64,000 nucleotides of DNA from Streptomyces sp. ASQP_92 (GCF_025399895.1 NZ_JAODUA010000013.1:1-64000), one strand, 5' to 3'. Positions 1-9,791 are shown, counted from the stretch's first letter. Numbers and translations are program-made. Notes: generated by a model not told the origin, from the letters alone.

Positions 1-51
1 GGGGGATGGGGCGGGTCGGGGGCATGGGGTGACCTCCACGTGGACGAAAAC

Positions 52-66
52 CTGACGGTACGTCAG
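52..66. promoter_or_regulatory. Palindromic operator-like site at left edge
   Basis: CTGACG-GTA-CGTCAG, an inverted repeat with 6-bp arms and a 3-bp spacer. It has the size and symmetry of a TetR-type operator. It lies next to repeat DNA and its target gene is probably to the left of the window. Function is inferred from symmetry only. Confidence 0.35.
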
Positions 67-159
67 CTAACCCCACCTGGCCATACCCCGTCACCCTGGC
101 CGGCCCCCGAGGCACGTTCCCCACCCACCCGTGACGGGGGTTGAATGCCCCCGGCCCTC

Positions 160-322
160 CTGGGGCTCCGCCCCAGACCCCGAAGCACCTTTGCCCACCC
201 ACCCGCCCGTGACCCGGGGTTGGCTGGTTCGGGCCTTCCTGGGGCTCCGCCCCAGACCCCGTATCGCGCCTGAACGGCGCTCGTCCTCAAACGCCGGACG
301 GGCTGAAATGCCCGATGCAGGC
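160..322 (+). repeat. Dispersed Streptomyces intergenic repeat, copy 1
   Basis: Contains two hairpins of the form CTGGGGC-TCC-GCCCCAG (160-176 and 239-255), followed by a 53-bp core (266-318). The core is identical, in inverted orientation, to 33338-33390. ORFs through this block are repeat artefacts. The hairpins could act as transcription terminators. Confidence 0.85.
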
Positions 323-340
323 CAGCACCAACACCGCTAA

Positions 341-595
341 GGGGCGCGGGGAACTGCGCGACCAGCCCCGCACGGCCCGCAAGCCAAAAGCGGGTTTGGG
401 GGCGCGGGGAACTGCGCAAAAGGCCACGCACGGCCCGCAGCCGAAGACGGGTTTCGGGGCGCGGGGAACTGCGCGAGAAGCGGGCACGGTCCGCGGACCA
501 AAGGGGTTGGGGCCGCGGGGAACCGCGCGAGAAGCGACCGCCATCCGCGGACGCAAAGGGGGTTGGGGGCGCCGCGGGGAACTGTGCAGAAATCG
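341..595 (+). repeat. Tandem ~57-bp repeat, five units
   Basis: The element GGGGCGCGGGGAACTGCGCG recurs at about 341, 399, 456, 509 and 565, a period of 53-58 bp. The linkers are related too and carry CACGGCCCGC then a GCGGGTTT-like end. Units 4 and 5 are the most diverged. The same unit occurs in reverse at 33126-33316. There is no coding signal in 1-758 apart from chance ORFs. Confidence 0.85.
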
Positions 596-758
596 TGCCG
601 GCCGCAGGGGCGCCGCCCCCAGCGCGAGGGGCCGGGGCGCGGCAGGGCCGCAGGGGGGCGGGACGGGGGCACCGGTCACGCCGCGGGAGGCGGCACCGTA
701 CAGAGGGGCGATTCCGCCGAGGGGTGACCACCCCTCGGCGGCCCGCGTTGGCCAGACC

Positions 759-1043
759 ATGAGCCTGCTCTATTCGTCCGCACCCGGCCGAGGACGGCGT
801 CGACGCGTGACGCCCCCACCCCCACCCACCCCCGCCGCGACCCCAGAGGAATCGGTTCTGCAGTACGCCGACGCCGATCCGCCCATCTATCAGTCCCTGC
901 TGCGCCACTGGGCGAGCAGGGGGCGGACCCTGCCGGGGCACCGGGACCAGGAGTGGGCCCGGATCGTGTCGGCCCCGGTGTGGCCGGGGCGGGGGCCGAC
1001 GGGGGTCAGCGCGTCTCCGGACCCGCGAGGTGGCGGGCGATGA
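759..1043 (+). CDS. Small conserved-looking hypothetical protein
   Basis: This is a 94-residue ORF read from an ATG at 759; a GTG at 807 would give 78 residues. The N-terminus is basic (GRGRRRR), followed by a proline run (TPPPPPTP) and a folded-looking part containing YADADPPIYQ and LLRHWASRGRTLPG. Third codon positions are almost all G or C, as in a real Streptomyces gene. Its last 38 bp overlap, tail to tail, the 3' end of the acyl-CoA dehydrogenase gene. I recognise no domain and assign no function. No clear ribosome binding site was seen, so both start and reality are uncertain. Confidence 0.5.
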   Translation: MSLLYSSAPGRGRRRRVTPPPPPTPAATPEESVLQYADADPPIYQSLLRHWASRGRTLPGHRDQEWARIVSAPVWPGRGPTGVSASPDPRGGGR

Positions 1044-2178
1044 CCATGCGCTGGATCTGGTTGGTGCCCTCGACGATCTGAAGGACCTTCGCCTCGCGCA
1101 TGAAGCGCTCGACGGGGAAGTCCGCGGTGTAGCCGTAGCCGCCCAGGACCTGGACCGCGTCCGTGGTCACCTTCATCGCCGCGTCCGTACAGAACAGCTT
1201 GGCCATCGCGGCCTGGCGGGAGAAGGGGCGTCCGGCGTCGCGGAGCCGGGCCGCGGCCAGGTAGAGCGCGCGGCCCGCCTCGATCTGGGTCGCCATGTCC
1301 GCGAGCATGAAGCGCAGGCCCTGGAAGTCGGCGATGGGCCGGCCGAACTGCCGGCGGCCGGTGGCGTAGGCGAGCGCCTCGTCGAGGGCGGCCTGGGCGA
1401 CGCCGATGGCGCAGGCCGCGATGCCCAGTCGGCCGGAGTCGAGGGCGGAGAGGGCGATCGCGAAGCCCTGGCCCTCCTCGCCGATGCGGCGGGCGTCGGG
1501 GACGCGTACGCCGTCGAAGTGGAGCTGGGCGGTGGGCGAGCCCTTCATGCCCATCTTCTTCTCGGGGGCGGCCGGGCTCAGCCCCGCCGCGTCGCCCGGC
1601 ACGAGGAAGGCCGTGATGCCGCGGGCGCCCTCACCGCCGGTGCGGGCCAGGACGGTGTAGAAGTCGGCGACCCCGCCGTGGGTGATCCAGGCCTTGGTGC
1701 CGGTGATGACCCAGTCCGAGCCGTCCCGCACGGCCTTGGTGCGCAGCGAGGCGGCGTCCGAACCCGAGGCGGGCTCCGAGAGGCAGTACGCGCCGAGCAG
1801 GCCGCCGCCGAGCATGGCGGGCAGGTGCTCGGCCCGCTGTTCCTTGGTGCCGTAGCCCGCGAGCGCGTGGCAGGCCAGCGAGTGGACGCTCACGCCGAGG
1901 CCGACCGTGAGGCGGGCCGACGCGAGCTCTTCGAGCACCTGGAGGTAGACCGCGTAGGGCTGGTCGCCCCCGCCGAACTCGGAGTCGTAGGGAAGGCCGA
2001 GGAGGCCGGATTCGGAGAGCAGGGTGAAGATCTCGCGCGGGAAGTGCCCGGCGTCCTCCTGCTCTGCGGCCCGAGGCGCGATCTCCCGCTGGACGATGTC
2101 GCGCACCAGCGTGACAAGGTCCCGGGCCTCTTCGGTGGGCAGCTCTCGTTCCACCGGCTGTGGGGCACGGTCGGGCAT
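1006..2178 (-). CDS. Acyl-CoA dehydrogenase
   Basis: A 390-residue FAD-dependent acyl-CoA dehydrogenase, the usual length for the family. It would oxidise the alpha-beta bond of acyl-CoA thioesters and pass electrons to ETF. The helical N-domain holds FGGGDQPYAVY. The middle beta domain has the FAD/substrate motif YCLSEPASGSDAAS and GTKAWITHGG. The C-domain has ALDSGRLGIAA and ends with IVEGTNQIQRM, in which Glu370 is the expected catalytic base. A GGAGGAGAG ribosome site precedes the ATG. It is divergent from the chitinase gene across 377 bp. The exact substrate (medium, short or branched chain) cannot be read from sequence. Confidence 0.95.
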   Translation of the reverse strand: MPDRAPQPVERELPTEEARDLVTLVRDIVQREIAPRAAEQEDAGHFPREIFTLLSESGLLGLPYDSEFGGGDQPYAVYLQVLEELASARLTVGLGVSVHSLACHALAGYGTKEQRAEHLPAMLGGGLLGAYCLSEPASGSDAASLRTKAVRDGSDWVITGTKAWITHGGVADFYTVLARTGGEGARGITAFLVPGDAAGLSPAAPEKKMGMKGSPTAQLHFDGVRVPDARRIGEEGQGFAIALSALDSGRLGIAACAIGVAQAALDEALAYATGRRQFGRPIADFQGLRFMLADMATQIEAGRALYLAAARLRDAGRPFSRQAAMAKLFCTDAAMKVTTDAVQVLGGYGYTADFPVERFMREAKVLQIVEGTNQIQRMVIARHLAGPETR

Positions 2179-2420
2179 GGCGCGCTCTCCTCCCTGTCGG
2201 GCGCTACGACGGACGCACGCGCAGGGTGTGGCGGCGCCGCCGGTGACTCTGCTCTACGGCCGATGCCTTCCCTTCCGGGTCACGGAAGTAGCAGGCGGGT
2301 GGCCGTGGCGCTGTGAGTATGCCCGATCGGACGCGTCCCGTCACTGGCCCCAAGATCACGATTTCCCCGGGCCGCGACGGGCACCGGGCGGGACCCCGCG
2401 CCGGAGTTGAGCACTCCGGA

Positions 2421-2464
2421 ATTGGTCCGAACCATTGACCGCACTGGTCTAGTCCTTCTAGCGT
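2421..2464 (+). promoter_or_regulatory. Chitinase promoter with two DasR-like operators
   Basis: Two sites resemble the DasR consensus ACTGGTCTAGACCACT: ATTGGTCCGAACCATT at 2421-2436 and ACTGGTCTAGTCCTTC at 2443-2458. Their starts are 22 bp apart. Between and over them lie TTGACC (2435-2440) and, 18 bp on, TAGCGT (2459-2464), a plausible -35/-10 pair. The rest of 2179-2555 holds only the divergent start regions. Regulation by chitin or GlcNAc through DasR is inferred from this match. Confidence 0.7.
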
Positions 2465-2555
2465 TCCCTTCGGCGCCTTAGTGCGTTCATGTCAAAGAAG
2501 ACGTCACAGCGGTCGTGCCCAGCCCCCTCTCTCCCCTCCCCACGAGGAGATCACG

Positions 2556-3845
<1,290 letters not shown>

Positions 3846-3858
3846 CACGGGAGTTGGA

Positions 3859-3896
3859 CCGAGGGGGCGGACGGCCGTGACCGTTCGCCCCCTCGG
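3859..3896. terminator. Bidirectional terminator between chitinase and tetR
   Basis: A 16-bp hairpin: arms CCGAGGGGGCGGACGG and CCGTTCGCCCCCTCGG (one G-U pair), 6-nt loop, sitting 13 bp after the chitinase stop and 5 bp before the tetR stop on the other strand. There is no U tract, as is usual in Streptomyces. Confidence 0.85.
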
Positions 3897-3901
3897 CACG
3901 T

Positions 3902-4528
3902 CTAGGACGGCTCCGGCGAGGGGCAGGACGGCTCGAACTCCTCGATGGTGTCCAGGGTGCGCCGCAGCATCCGCACCAGCAGCTCGCGCACGGTGTCGCG
4001 GGAGGGCTCCAGGGTGCCCAGCCAGTCCAGGGTGACGCTCTCCACGCTGCCCAGCCAGCCGAGCAGCGCCAGGCGCGCGAGGACCGGGATGTCCCGGGTG
4101 CCGTAGGCGCCTTCGGCGAGGGTGGCGATCAGTTCCTGGCGGACCGCGTCCCGGATCGCCTGCACCTGGGTGTCGAAGCCGACCCCGCCGGTCACGATCG
4201 TGCGGTACGCCGCCTGGTGGTGTTCGGCGTAGCGGAGGTAGCCGTCGATGGTGCGGTGGACGCGTTCGGCGCGGGGCAGGTCGGTGTCGCTCCCTGCGCG
4301 GGACACCAGATCGGCGACGGAGTCCTCGACGATGGCCAGGTAGTAGCCCCGTTTGGACTTGAAGTAGTAGTAGATCAGCCCCTTGGCGACTCCGGCGTGC
4401 TTGGCGATGTCGTCCATCGACAGCGCGTCATAGGAGGTGTCGGCGAACAACTTCCGGCCGGTTGCGATGAGTTCGGAGCGACGGACCTGGGATCTCTCGG
4501 TCGTACCGCCCTGTTGACTATTATTCAA
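3902..4528 (-). CDS. TetR/AcrR-family transcriptional regulator
   Basis: A 208-residue repressor-type protein. The N-terminal DNA-binding domain has the typical run RRSELIATGRKLFA, then the helix-turn-helix SMDDIAKHAGVAKGLIYYYF (about residues 34-53). The C-terminal ligand domain is unremarkable. The long upstream ORF has no ATG or GTG near the domain; the TTG at 4528 (NNSQQGGTTERSQ) is the only sensible start. It lies inside the divergent promoter of the DUF6230 gene (4514-4543), so the protein could readily control both its own gene and the neighbouring module. The ligand is unknown. Confidence 0.9.
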   Translation of the reverse strand: MNNSQQGGTTERSQVRRSELIATGRKLFADTSYDALSMDDIAKHAGVAKGLIYYYFKSKRGYYLAIVEDSVADLVSRAGSDTDLPRAERVHRTIDGYLRYAEHHQAAYRTIVTGGVGFDTQVQAIRDAVRQELIATLAEGAYGTRDIPVLARLALLGWLGSVESVTLDWLGTLEPSRDTVRELLVRMLRRTLDTIEEFEPSCPSPEPS

Positions 4529-4543
4529 ATTCGGCCCTACTCT
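4514..4543 (+). promoter_or_regulatory. Promoter for the DUF6230/DUF6114 operon
   Basis: TTGACT (4514-4519), 18 bp, then TACTCT (4538-4543), 100 bp before the DUF6230 GTG. It overlaps the start codon of the divergent tetR gene, an arrangement suited to autoregulation. Prediction only. Confidence 0.5.
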
Positions 4544-4642
4544 CCAACTGCCACAGGATGCCCGCAGAGTATGGCAGACCTGTCCGCACGCCCCCCCTGC
4601 ACCGCCTCTTCGAAGCTTCGCCGTCTCGTACGGGAGGATCAA

Positions 4643-5257
4643 GTGAGCGCAGCCGCACGGCCGTTGGCCGAGGGAAGAACAGCCTGGAAGAAGACGGCGA
4701 TCGTCGCACTGCCGGCGGTCGTCGCGGTCGGGATCATGGCCAATGTGATGGCCGAGGGCGCGCTCGCCGCGTCGTTCGCGGTCTCCGGGACCAGTTTCCA
4801 GGTCGCGTCGGGGAAGCTGACCAGCTCGGGGCTCTCCTCGTTCGTCCAGACGGACAAGTCGGTCGACGGGAAGGGCCACCCGGTGGCGCTGCTCGGCATC
4901 GGCGACGCGAAGCTCAGCGACATCTGCCAGTCCGCCGAGGTGGGCACCCCCGTCGGCACCGTCGTGTTCAAGTTGACGGCGGGCGGCGACGCGGGCGAGG
5001 TGACGGCCAGCAACCTGGTCATCGACGGCGAGGACCTGGTCGGCGATGCCCGGTTCGGCACGGCCGAGATCGGGCGGGACGCCTCAACTCTGGACGCCGT
5101 CAAGGGAGTTCAGGGCGAAAAGGGCAAGTTCGGGCTTCAGGCCGGGGACATCGAGGTCGCCGGTGTGCGCTCGCACGCCTGGTCGGCGACCGGCGGCAAC
5201 TTCCGGCTGAAGGGGATGAAGGTCGATGTGAGCCTCGGCGGCAAGAAGTGCTTCTGA
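4643..5257 (+). CDS. DUF6230 family secreted/anchored protein
   Basis: A 204-residue protein of the streptomycete DUF6230 family (some relatives carry an old, unsupported 'cholesterol esterase' name). The GTG at 4643 follows GGGAGG by 5 bp. One hydrophobic segment (VALPAVVAVGIMANVMAEGA, about residues 19-38) is a signal anchor or uncleaved signal. The exported part is rich in small beta-type residues and has two cysteines, DICQSAEVGTP and the C-terminal KKCF, which may form a disulfide. The DUF6114 membrane protein follows, as is usual for this pair. The biochemical role is not known. Confidence 0.85.
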   Translation: MSAAARPLAEGRTAWKKTAIVALPAVVAVGIMANVMAEGALAASFAVSGTSFQVASGKLTSSGLSSFVQTDKSVDGKGHPVALLGIGDAKLSDICQSAEVGTPVGTVVFKLTAGGDAGEVTASNLVIDGEDLVGDARFGTAEIGRDASTLDAVKGVQGEKGKFGLQAGDIEVAGVRSHAWSATGGNFRLKGMKVDVSLGGKKCF

Positions 5258-5424
5258 GACGGCTCGGCCTGCTGCGGATCCCTCGCACCGGCGCGACCAC
5301 CCCCACGCCCCGGCCGCCGGTGCGAGTGCAGGGCGCCCCCCGGGCACCCGAGCCCACCGCCCCCCGGCCGGACGCCACGGAGGACCGCGCCTCCTGGGGC
5401 GGGCCCGCCGGGGGCGGGAGCCGG

Positions 5425-6336
5425 GTGCGGTCCGGGTGGCTGGATGAGCGGCTGCCGCTGCCCGAGGCGCGGCGCTCGTTCCGCGGCTGGCGGCGGACCC
5501 GGCCGTTCTGGGCGGGCCTGTTCCTCCTGCTCGGCGGCGTCGAACTGCTGGTGGTGCCGCTGTCGCCCCTGACCATCCTGGTCAGCCTCGGACTCGGCGG
5601 CATCGCGGCGATCGGGATCGGTCTCGCGCTGGTGGTCGCCGGGCTCTTCCTCTGGTTCCTGCCGCACACCCGGCACTATGTGTCCATCAACGCGCTGATC
5701 CTGTCGGTGCTCTCGTTCGCGGCCACCAACCTGGGCGGGTTCCTGATCGGGATGGCCCTGGGCATCACGGGCAGCGCGATGGGCTTCGGCTGGACGCCGA
5801 AGGAGGAGACGGGCCCACGGGTGGGGAACGTCCGCACCCAGCGCACCCTGGCCGCCGCCCTGCCGGTCGCCCTGCTCGTCACGCTCGGCGGGCGCCCCGT
5901 CGAGCAGCCGCCCGGGCCCGGCCCGGTGACCGTCGCCCCGGCCGTCCCGCCCACGGTCACCACGACCCGGTTCTCGCCCCACGGCTTCCTGCTGGCGGGT
6001 GTGACGACCGTGCCGACCGCGCGCGGCCCCCTCAAGGCGATGGTCCTCAGGATGACCTCGGCCTCGCTCACCGACTACCGGCTGCGCACCCGGGACGGCC
6101 ACGACGAACTCGCCCTCGGCGCACGCTCGTTGGACCTCAGCGGACGGGTGACGCTCTATCTCACCAAGTTCAGCGGCTGCCTCGAAGGGCTGATCTGCGT
6201 CACCTTCGACCCCAACACCCTTCCGGTGCCGCCGATCGTCCCGCCGTTCGTCTTCATGACCGATGTGACGGCCGAACAGGCCCTGGTCACCTCGGACTCG
6301 ATCGCCGCGAACGGGCTGACCCTGGGGGCCTCGTGA
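5425..6336 (+). CDS. DUF6114 domain integral membrane protein
   Basis: About 303 residues. The GTG at 5425 is favoured (GGGAG 4 bp upstream), giving a start 16 residues before FRGWRRTRPFWAG; GTGs at 5320 and 5326 are alternatives. Four hydrophobic helices (about residues 30-130) include FLLLGGVELLVVPLSPLTIL and LGGFLIGMALGITGS, the DUF6114 signature region. A Pro-rich linker follows (PPGPGPVTVAPAVPPTV). A C-terminal, probably external, domain of about 120 residues has cysteines in FSGCLEGLICVTFD. It is the usual partner of DUF6230, and its stop overlaps the next GTG, so the two are translationally coupled. Function unknown. Confidence 0.8.
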   Translation: MRSGWLDERLPLPEARRSFRGWRRTRPFWAGLFLLLGGVELLVVPLSPLTILVSLGLGGIAAIGIGLALVVAGLFLWFLPHTRHYVSINALILSVLSFAATNLGGFLIGMALGITGSAMGFGWTPKEETGPRVGNVRTQRTLAAALPVALLVTLGGRPVEQPPGPGPVTVAPAVPPTVTTTRFSPHGFLLAGVTTVPTARGPLKAMVLRMTSASLTDYRLRTRDGHDELALGARSLDLSGRVTLYLTKFSGCLEGLICVTFDPNTLPVPPIVPPFVFMTDVTAEQALVTSDSIAANGLTLGAS

Positions 6337-7193
6337 TCCAGATCCAGGCCGCGCTCTTCTGGGCGTACGCGACCGGCGCGACCTTCGCCCTCTCCGCGGC
6401 CCGCCAACTCCAGTGGTGGCAGCGCTCGGTGCACGAGGAGGGCGTCCGCACCCGCAGCCGGGCGGCCAACCCCTATCTGCTGCTGACCCTGCTGTTCGCG
6501 GCCGTACTCCTGGTGCCCACCGGCCTGTTCATGATGTGGCGCAACCCCTCGTGGGCCACCATGCAGGTCGCCGGGGACCACCGCGGCATCTGGGCCGGGT
6601 TCGTGCTGTTCTACGCGGGCGGGATCGTCGTGGCCACCCTGCTCGGCTTCGTCGTGGCGCAGTCGCTGGTCCTCGTCGGGGCGGGCTACTGGGCGTATCT
6701 CCAGTGCGTGGGCGGGCACTTCCTGCTGTTCGGGGTGCTCGTGCACGGCTGGGACGGGAACGGTTACCGGCGGCTGCTCACCACGAACCGGGCGGCCCTG
6801 CGGGAGTGGCCCAAGGACAGCGTGGTCAACGACCTGCTGCGTTTTGTGACGTCGGGGACGTTCCTGGCGCTGCTCGTCCTCGGGGCCGCCGTGATCGGCA
6901 CCCTGGTGGTGACGGAGATCGGCTGGCTGATGGAGGGCTGGGCGCTGCCGGGCGCGGACGAGGACCGGAAGGTGGCGCGGGTCCTCGCGGTCGCCGTCGC
7001 CGCGGCCGGGGTCTACGGGCTGCCCTTCGCCGGCGCCGTCACCGCGAGCCTGCTCATGCGCCTGCTGGGCCCGGCGCCGGGGCTCGCGCTCTTCGCCGTC
7101 CTGGCGGGCGCCGTGCTGCTCGCCCGGCGCTCACCGGTGCGGGCGCTGTACGCGGTCGTGGGCATCCCGGCACGGCACTGGACGGCGCTCTGA
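6333..7193 (+). CDS. Polytopic membrane protein, unknown function
   Basis: 286 residues with about seven hydrophobic helices, for example LLLTLLFAAVLLVPTGLFMM, FVLFYAGGIVVATLLGFVVA and FAGAVTASLLMRLLG. The helices alternate with short loops rich in Arg and Trp (LQWWQRSVHEEG). The GTG start overlaps the DUF6114 stop by 4 bp, so the two are almost certainly co-translated. I recognise no transporter or enzyme motif. Its position suggests it belongs to the DUF6230/DUF6114 envelope module rather than acting alone. Confidence 0.8.
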   Translation: MIQIQAALFWAYATGATFALSAARQLQWWQRSVHEEGVRTRSRAANPYLLLTLLFAAVLLVPTGLFMMWRNPSWATMQVAGDHRGIWAGFVLFYAGGIVVATLLGFVVAQSLVLVGAGYWAYLQCVGGHFLLFGVLVHGWDGNGYRRLLTTNRAALREWPKDSVVNDLLRFVTSGTFLALLVLGAAVIGTLVVTEIGWLMEGWALPGADEDRKVARVLAVAVAAAGVYGLPFAGAVTASLLMRLLGPAPGLALFAVLAGAVLLARRSPVRALYAVVGIPARHWTAL

Positions 7194-7204
7194 GCCCAGC
7201 CGCC

Positions 7205-7369
7205 CTACAGCAGGCCGGTCTGGGTGACCAGCATCGCGATGACCACGACGAGGGTCCAGCCCAGGACGTGCTCGAGGATCTTGGGGCCGGTGTCCTTGGG
7301 GCCGCCGGTGCGGGCGCGGAGCTCGGCCAGGGCGCGGGGGTCGTCGAGCGTGGTGGCAGGCAGGGTCAT
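7205..7369 (-). CDS. Small membrane protein, SCO1431 family-like
   Basis: A 54-residue ORF starting at an ATG. The first half is polar (TLDDPRALAELRARTGGPKD). The second half is one transmembrane helix (LGWTLVVVIAMLVTQTGLL) that ends at the stop codon. Codon usage is fully Streptomyces-like. It resembles what I remember of the SCO1431 family of tiny streptomycete membrane proteins. It sits 11 bp tail-to-tail from the preceding membrane-protein gene. A role as accessory subunit or peptide regulator is only a guess. Confidence 0.75.
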   Translation of the reverse strand: MTLPATTLDDPRALAELRARTGGPKDTGPKILEHVLGWTLVVVIAMLVTQTGLL

Positions 7370-7488
7370 GTGAACTCACTCGGTCGTGTGGCGGTGCACG
7401 GTCCCCCCGGTGACCGTTCCACAGTGCCAGCGGACCGGGCCCCCGGGGTAGAGACGTTCATCACTGCCCGGGGGCGCAGGCCGCCCTC

Positions 7489-8853
7489 TCAGCGGATGCC
7501 GACGGCCGCGAGGGCCTTGCGCTGCCTGGGCGAGGGGTGTGCGGGCCAGTACAGGTAGCAGATGCCCCCTGTGCCGGACGCCACGTTTCCGCTCGCGTTG
7601 TGGCGCTTGGTGCGCAGCCAGATGTTCTCGAACTCGCGCCGCCGGTAGACACGGCGTACGGCCGCGTCATCGGGCGATGCCGGGTCGTGGGCGATCACGT
7701 CGCCGTCCTCGGTGAAGCCGGTCACGGTCATCAGGTGACCCGAGGTCCCGTAGCCCGCGCCGGTCAGCTCGGACGCCAGGAAGGACTGGGACGTTATGGC
7801 CGGGATGCCGGCCCGGACCAGCGTCTCCACGTCGTTCAGCGAGCGCAGCCTGGTCACCACGGCGCTCAGGTCCCGGTAGGTGGCGGCGTAGGCGGCGTTG
7901 AAGGGCCAGTTGCCGCAGCCCTTGTACTGGTGGTCGTACGTCTGACGGGCGGCCTGGCAGACCTGTGGGTCGGCATAGGAGGGGTCGACCCACGCGAGGT
8001 CGGCCGGGTCCGGCTTCCGCCCCCAGTGCTCGATGATCATCTGCGAGGAGGTGGGACTGCACCAGGCCTCGCCGCCGTTGTCGTACTGCGGGTACTGCCC
8101 CTTGTGGATCTCCTGCGAGTAGCTCGGCACCTCCAGCTCGCCCGCGTAGGTGGGGGTCGAGGCGTCCACCGTGAAGCGGTCGGGGATGTCGGAGGCCATC
8201 GCGCCGAGCCGCCACACGGTCGGCGTGAGCCGGCTGCCGGGCGGGCGGTGGAGGGTGACCCGCAGCCGGTAGGAGGCGAGGCGGGCACCGCCGGCCGGGG
8301 CGTCGATGGCGAAGGTGTCCGTCGAGATGGAGCTCCTGCCGTCGCCCTGGCCGTCGACGGAGGTGCGCCGGATGTCGCTCTCGCCGTCGCCCGCCGTCCA
8401 GCGGCCCATGACGTACGCCGGGGTGGGGGTCCCGTCGCCGTAGGTGCCGAGCAGTTCGATCTGGATCCAGGTGCCGGCCGGGGTGTGCGCGTTCCAGTGG
8501 GCGACGGCCTCGGTGGCGGGCACCGCGCAGCGGTGCTCGGGCGAGGTCCAGCTCGCGTACTCCCAGGTGGTGGTCGTCCCGGTGTGCGGGTCGGTGTAGA
8601 CGGTGGTTCCGGCGGGGTGGGCGATGACGATGCCGGGGCGCGGGCCCCCTTCGGCGCGCACCCCGTTCGCGGAGCCGGAGCGCCACTGGGCGTACGAGGT
8701 CCAGGCCTGGTTGTCCACGAGCTGCTGGCCCTGCTTGGGTCGGGAGGCGGCGCCCGCGGCGGCCGCCGGTCCGCCGGACGCGGTCACGACGGCACCGGCC
8801 GCGACGGCGACGGCCGCGGCGAGGACGGTTCTGCGGGGGGTGGAGCTGGTCAC
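7489..8853 (-). CDS. Secreted C39-like cysteine peptidase family protein
   Basis: A 454-residue exported protein starting at the GTG at 8853. The N-terminus has a twin-arginine-like signal (TPRRTVLAAAVAVAAG) ending in an AAA-rich cleavage region. The middle holds a beta-rich region of unknown type. From about residue 235 a papain-like C39_2 domain begins at LEVPSYSQEIHKGQY. Candidate catalytic residues are Cys in GGEAWCSPTSSQ, His in GTSGHLMTVTGF and Asp in VIAHDPASPDD. It probably cleaves or binds peptides outside the cell. It is divergent from the kinase gene across 287 bp, which contains a CCAATATTGG palindrome (8962-8971) and nothing else clear. Confidence 0.88.
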   Translation of the reverse strand: MTSSTPRRTVLAAAVAVAAGAVVTASGGPAAAAGAASRPKQGQQLVDNQAWTSYAQWRSGSANGVRAEGGPRPGIVIAHPAGTTVYTDPHTGTTTTWEYASWTSPEHRCAVPATEAVAHWNAHTPAGTWIQIELLGTYGDGTPTPAYVMGRWTAGDGESDIRRTSVDGQGDGRSSISTDTFAIDAPAGGARLASYRLRVTLHRPPGSRLTPTVWRLGAMASDIPDRFTVDASTPTYAGELEVPSYSQEIHKGQYPQYDNGGEAWCSPTSSQMIIEHWGRKPDPADLAWVDPSYADPQVCQAARQTYDHQYKGCGNWPFNAAYAATYRDLSAVVTRLRSLNDVETLVRAGIPAITSQSFLASELTGAGYGTSGHLMTVTGFTEDGDVIAHDPASPDDAAVRRVYRRREFENIWLRTKRHNASGNVASGTGGICYLYWPAHPSPRQRKALAAVGIR

Positions 8854-9140
8854 GGTGAGGACCCCCAGTCGGTCACGGATGGGGTGGCGAGTGCACGACA
8901 GCGGGCCAACTATCGCGGGTGAGGACCCCCTTCGGCCAGTGATTCGGCACGCGCCCCGCCGCCAATATTGGTCTCGTCCACTGGCATGACCTGGGCGGGG
9001 GCCGCCGCATCCGGGTAGTCCGGCCGCGACCGTGGCCGCGCGGCGGCACGGTGCCGCCGCGCGCGTCGTCACCGGGTACGGTCGAACCCCTCCCCCGGGC
9101 CCGGCCCGGGGCCATCCCCCGCACCACCAGGCAGGACGCG

Positions 9141-9791
9141 ATGACCAGCACGCCCTCCTCCGGCGCCGCCGTGGACCAACTGGCCGCCCTGGTACGGAAG
9201 TTGCCGCCGTCCTGCGGGCCGGTGCGGCTGGTCGCGGTGGACGGGCACGCGGGTTCCGGCAAGTCCACGTTCGCGGGCCGCCTGGCGGGGGCCCTGGGCG
9301 GGGCGCCGGTGCTGCACCTGGACGATCTGGCCACCCATGAGGAGTTCTTCGGCTGGACGCGGCGACTCCGTCTCCAGGTGCTCGATCCACTGGGGCGCGG
9401 CGAGACGGCCCGGTACGACCCGTACGACTGGGAGCTGCGGCGCTTCGGGGCCCCGCGCGCCCTGGAGCCGGCGCCGGTGGTCCTCGTCGAGGGCGTCGGC
9501 GCCGGCCGCCGGGCGCTGCGCCCCGCGCTCGCCCTGGTCATCTGGATGGAACTCGACGCGGCGGACTCCTGGGTACGGGGCCGGCACCGGGACGGGAGGG
9601 GACTTTCCGCCTTCTGGGACGACTGGACGGAGGCGGAGATACGCCATTTCGCCGAGGACCCGTCGAGACCTTTCGCCGACGCCCTGGTGCGCCAGGTGCC
9701 AGAGGGGTACGAGTGGCTCCCGGGGCCCAGTGCGACAGCCCGTACGACCCATTCGCTCACTGAGCGTGACGACCTCACCCCACCGCCCTGA
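9141..9791 (+). CDS. Uridine-kinase-like P-loop NTPase
   Basis: 216 residues starting at an ATG preceded by AGGCAGGA. The Walker A motif is GHAGSGKST (about residues 36-44), with an early acidic strand VLHLDDL, as in uridine kinase and related nucleoside/sugar kinases. DPYDWELRRFG fits the lid region and VVLVEGVGAGRRALRP the substrate-binding strand. The C-terminus (after about 195) is low complexity. Relatives are annotated as uridine kinase or ATP-binding protein. The true substrate is unproven, since the pyrimidine-binding residues cannot be confirmed by eye. Confidence 0.85.
   Translation: MTSTPSSGAAVDQLAALVRKLPPSCGPVRLVAVDGHAGSGKSTFAGRLAGALGGAPVLHLDDLATHEEFFGWTRRLRLQVLDPLGRGETARYDPYDWELRRFGAPRALEPAPVVLVEGVGAGRRALRPALALVIWMELDAADSWVRGRHRDGRGLSAFWDDWTEAEIRHFAEDPSRPFADALVRQVPEGYEWLPGPSATARTTHSLTERDDLTPPP

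Noticed and set aside
341..595. CRISPR array
   Set aside because: The units are short-period and the linkers are related to each other, not unique spacers; no cas gene is near.
63..941. Long frames across the left-edge repeat cluster
   Set aside because: They translate the tandem GGGGAACTGCGC units into repeated peptides (for example SSPRP), which only reflects the DNA repeats.
2481..2555. Longer N-terminus for the first chitinase (start at 2481)
   Set aside because: It would add 25 polar residues before the signal peptide, and the ATG at 2556 has a good ribosome site.
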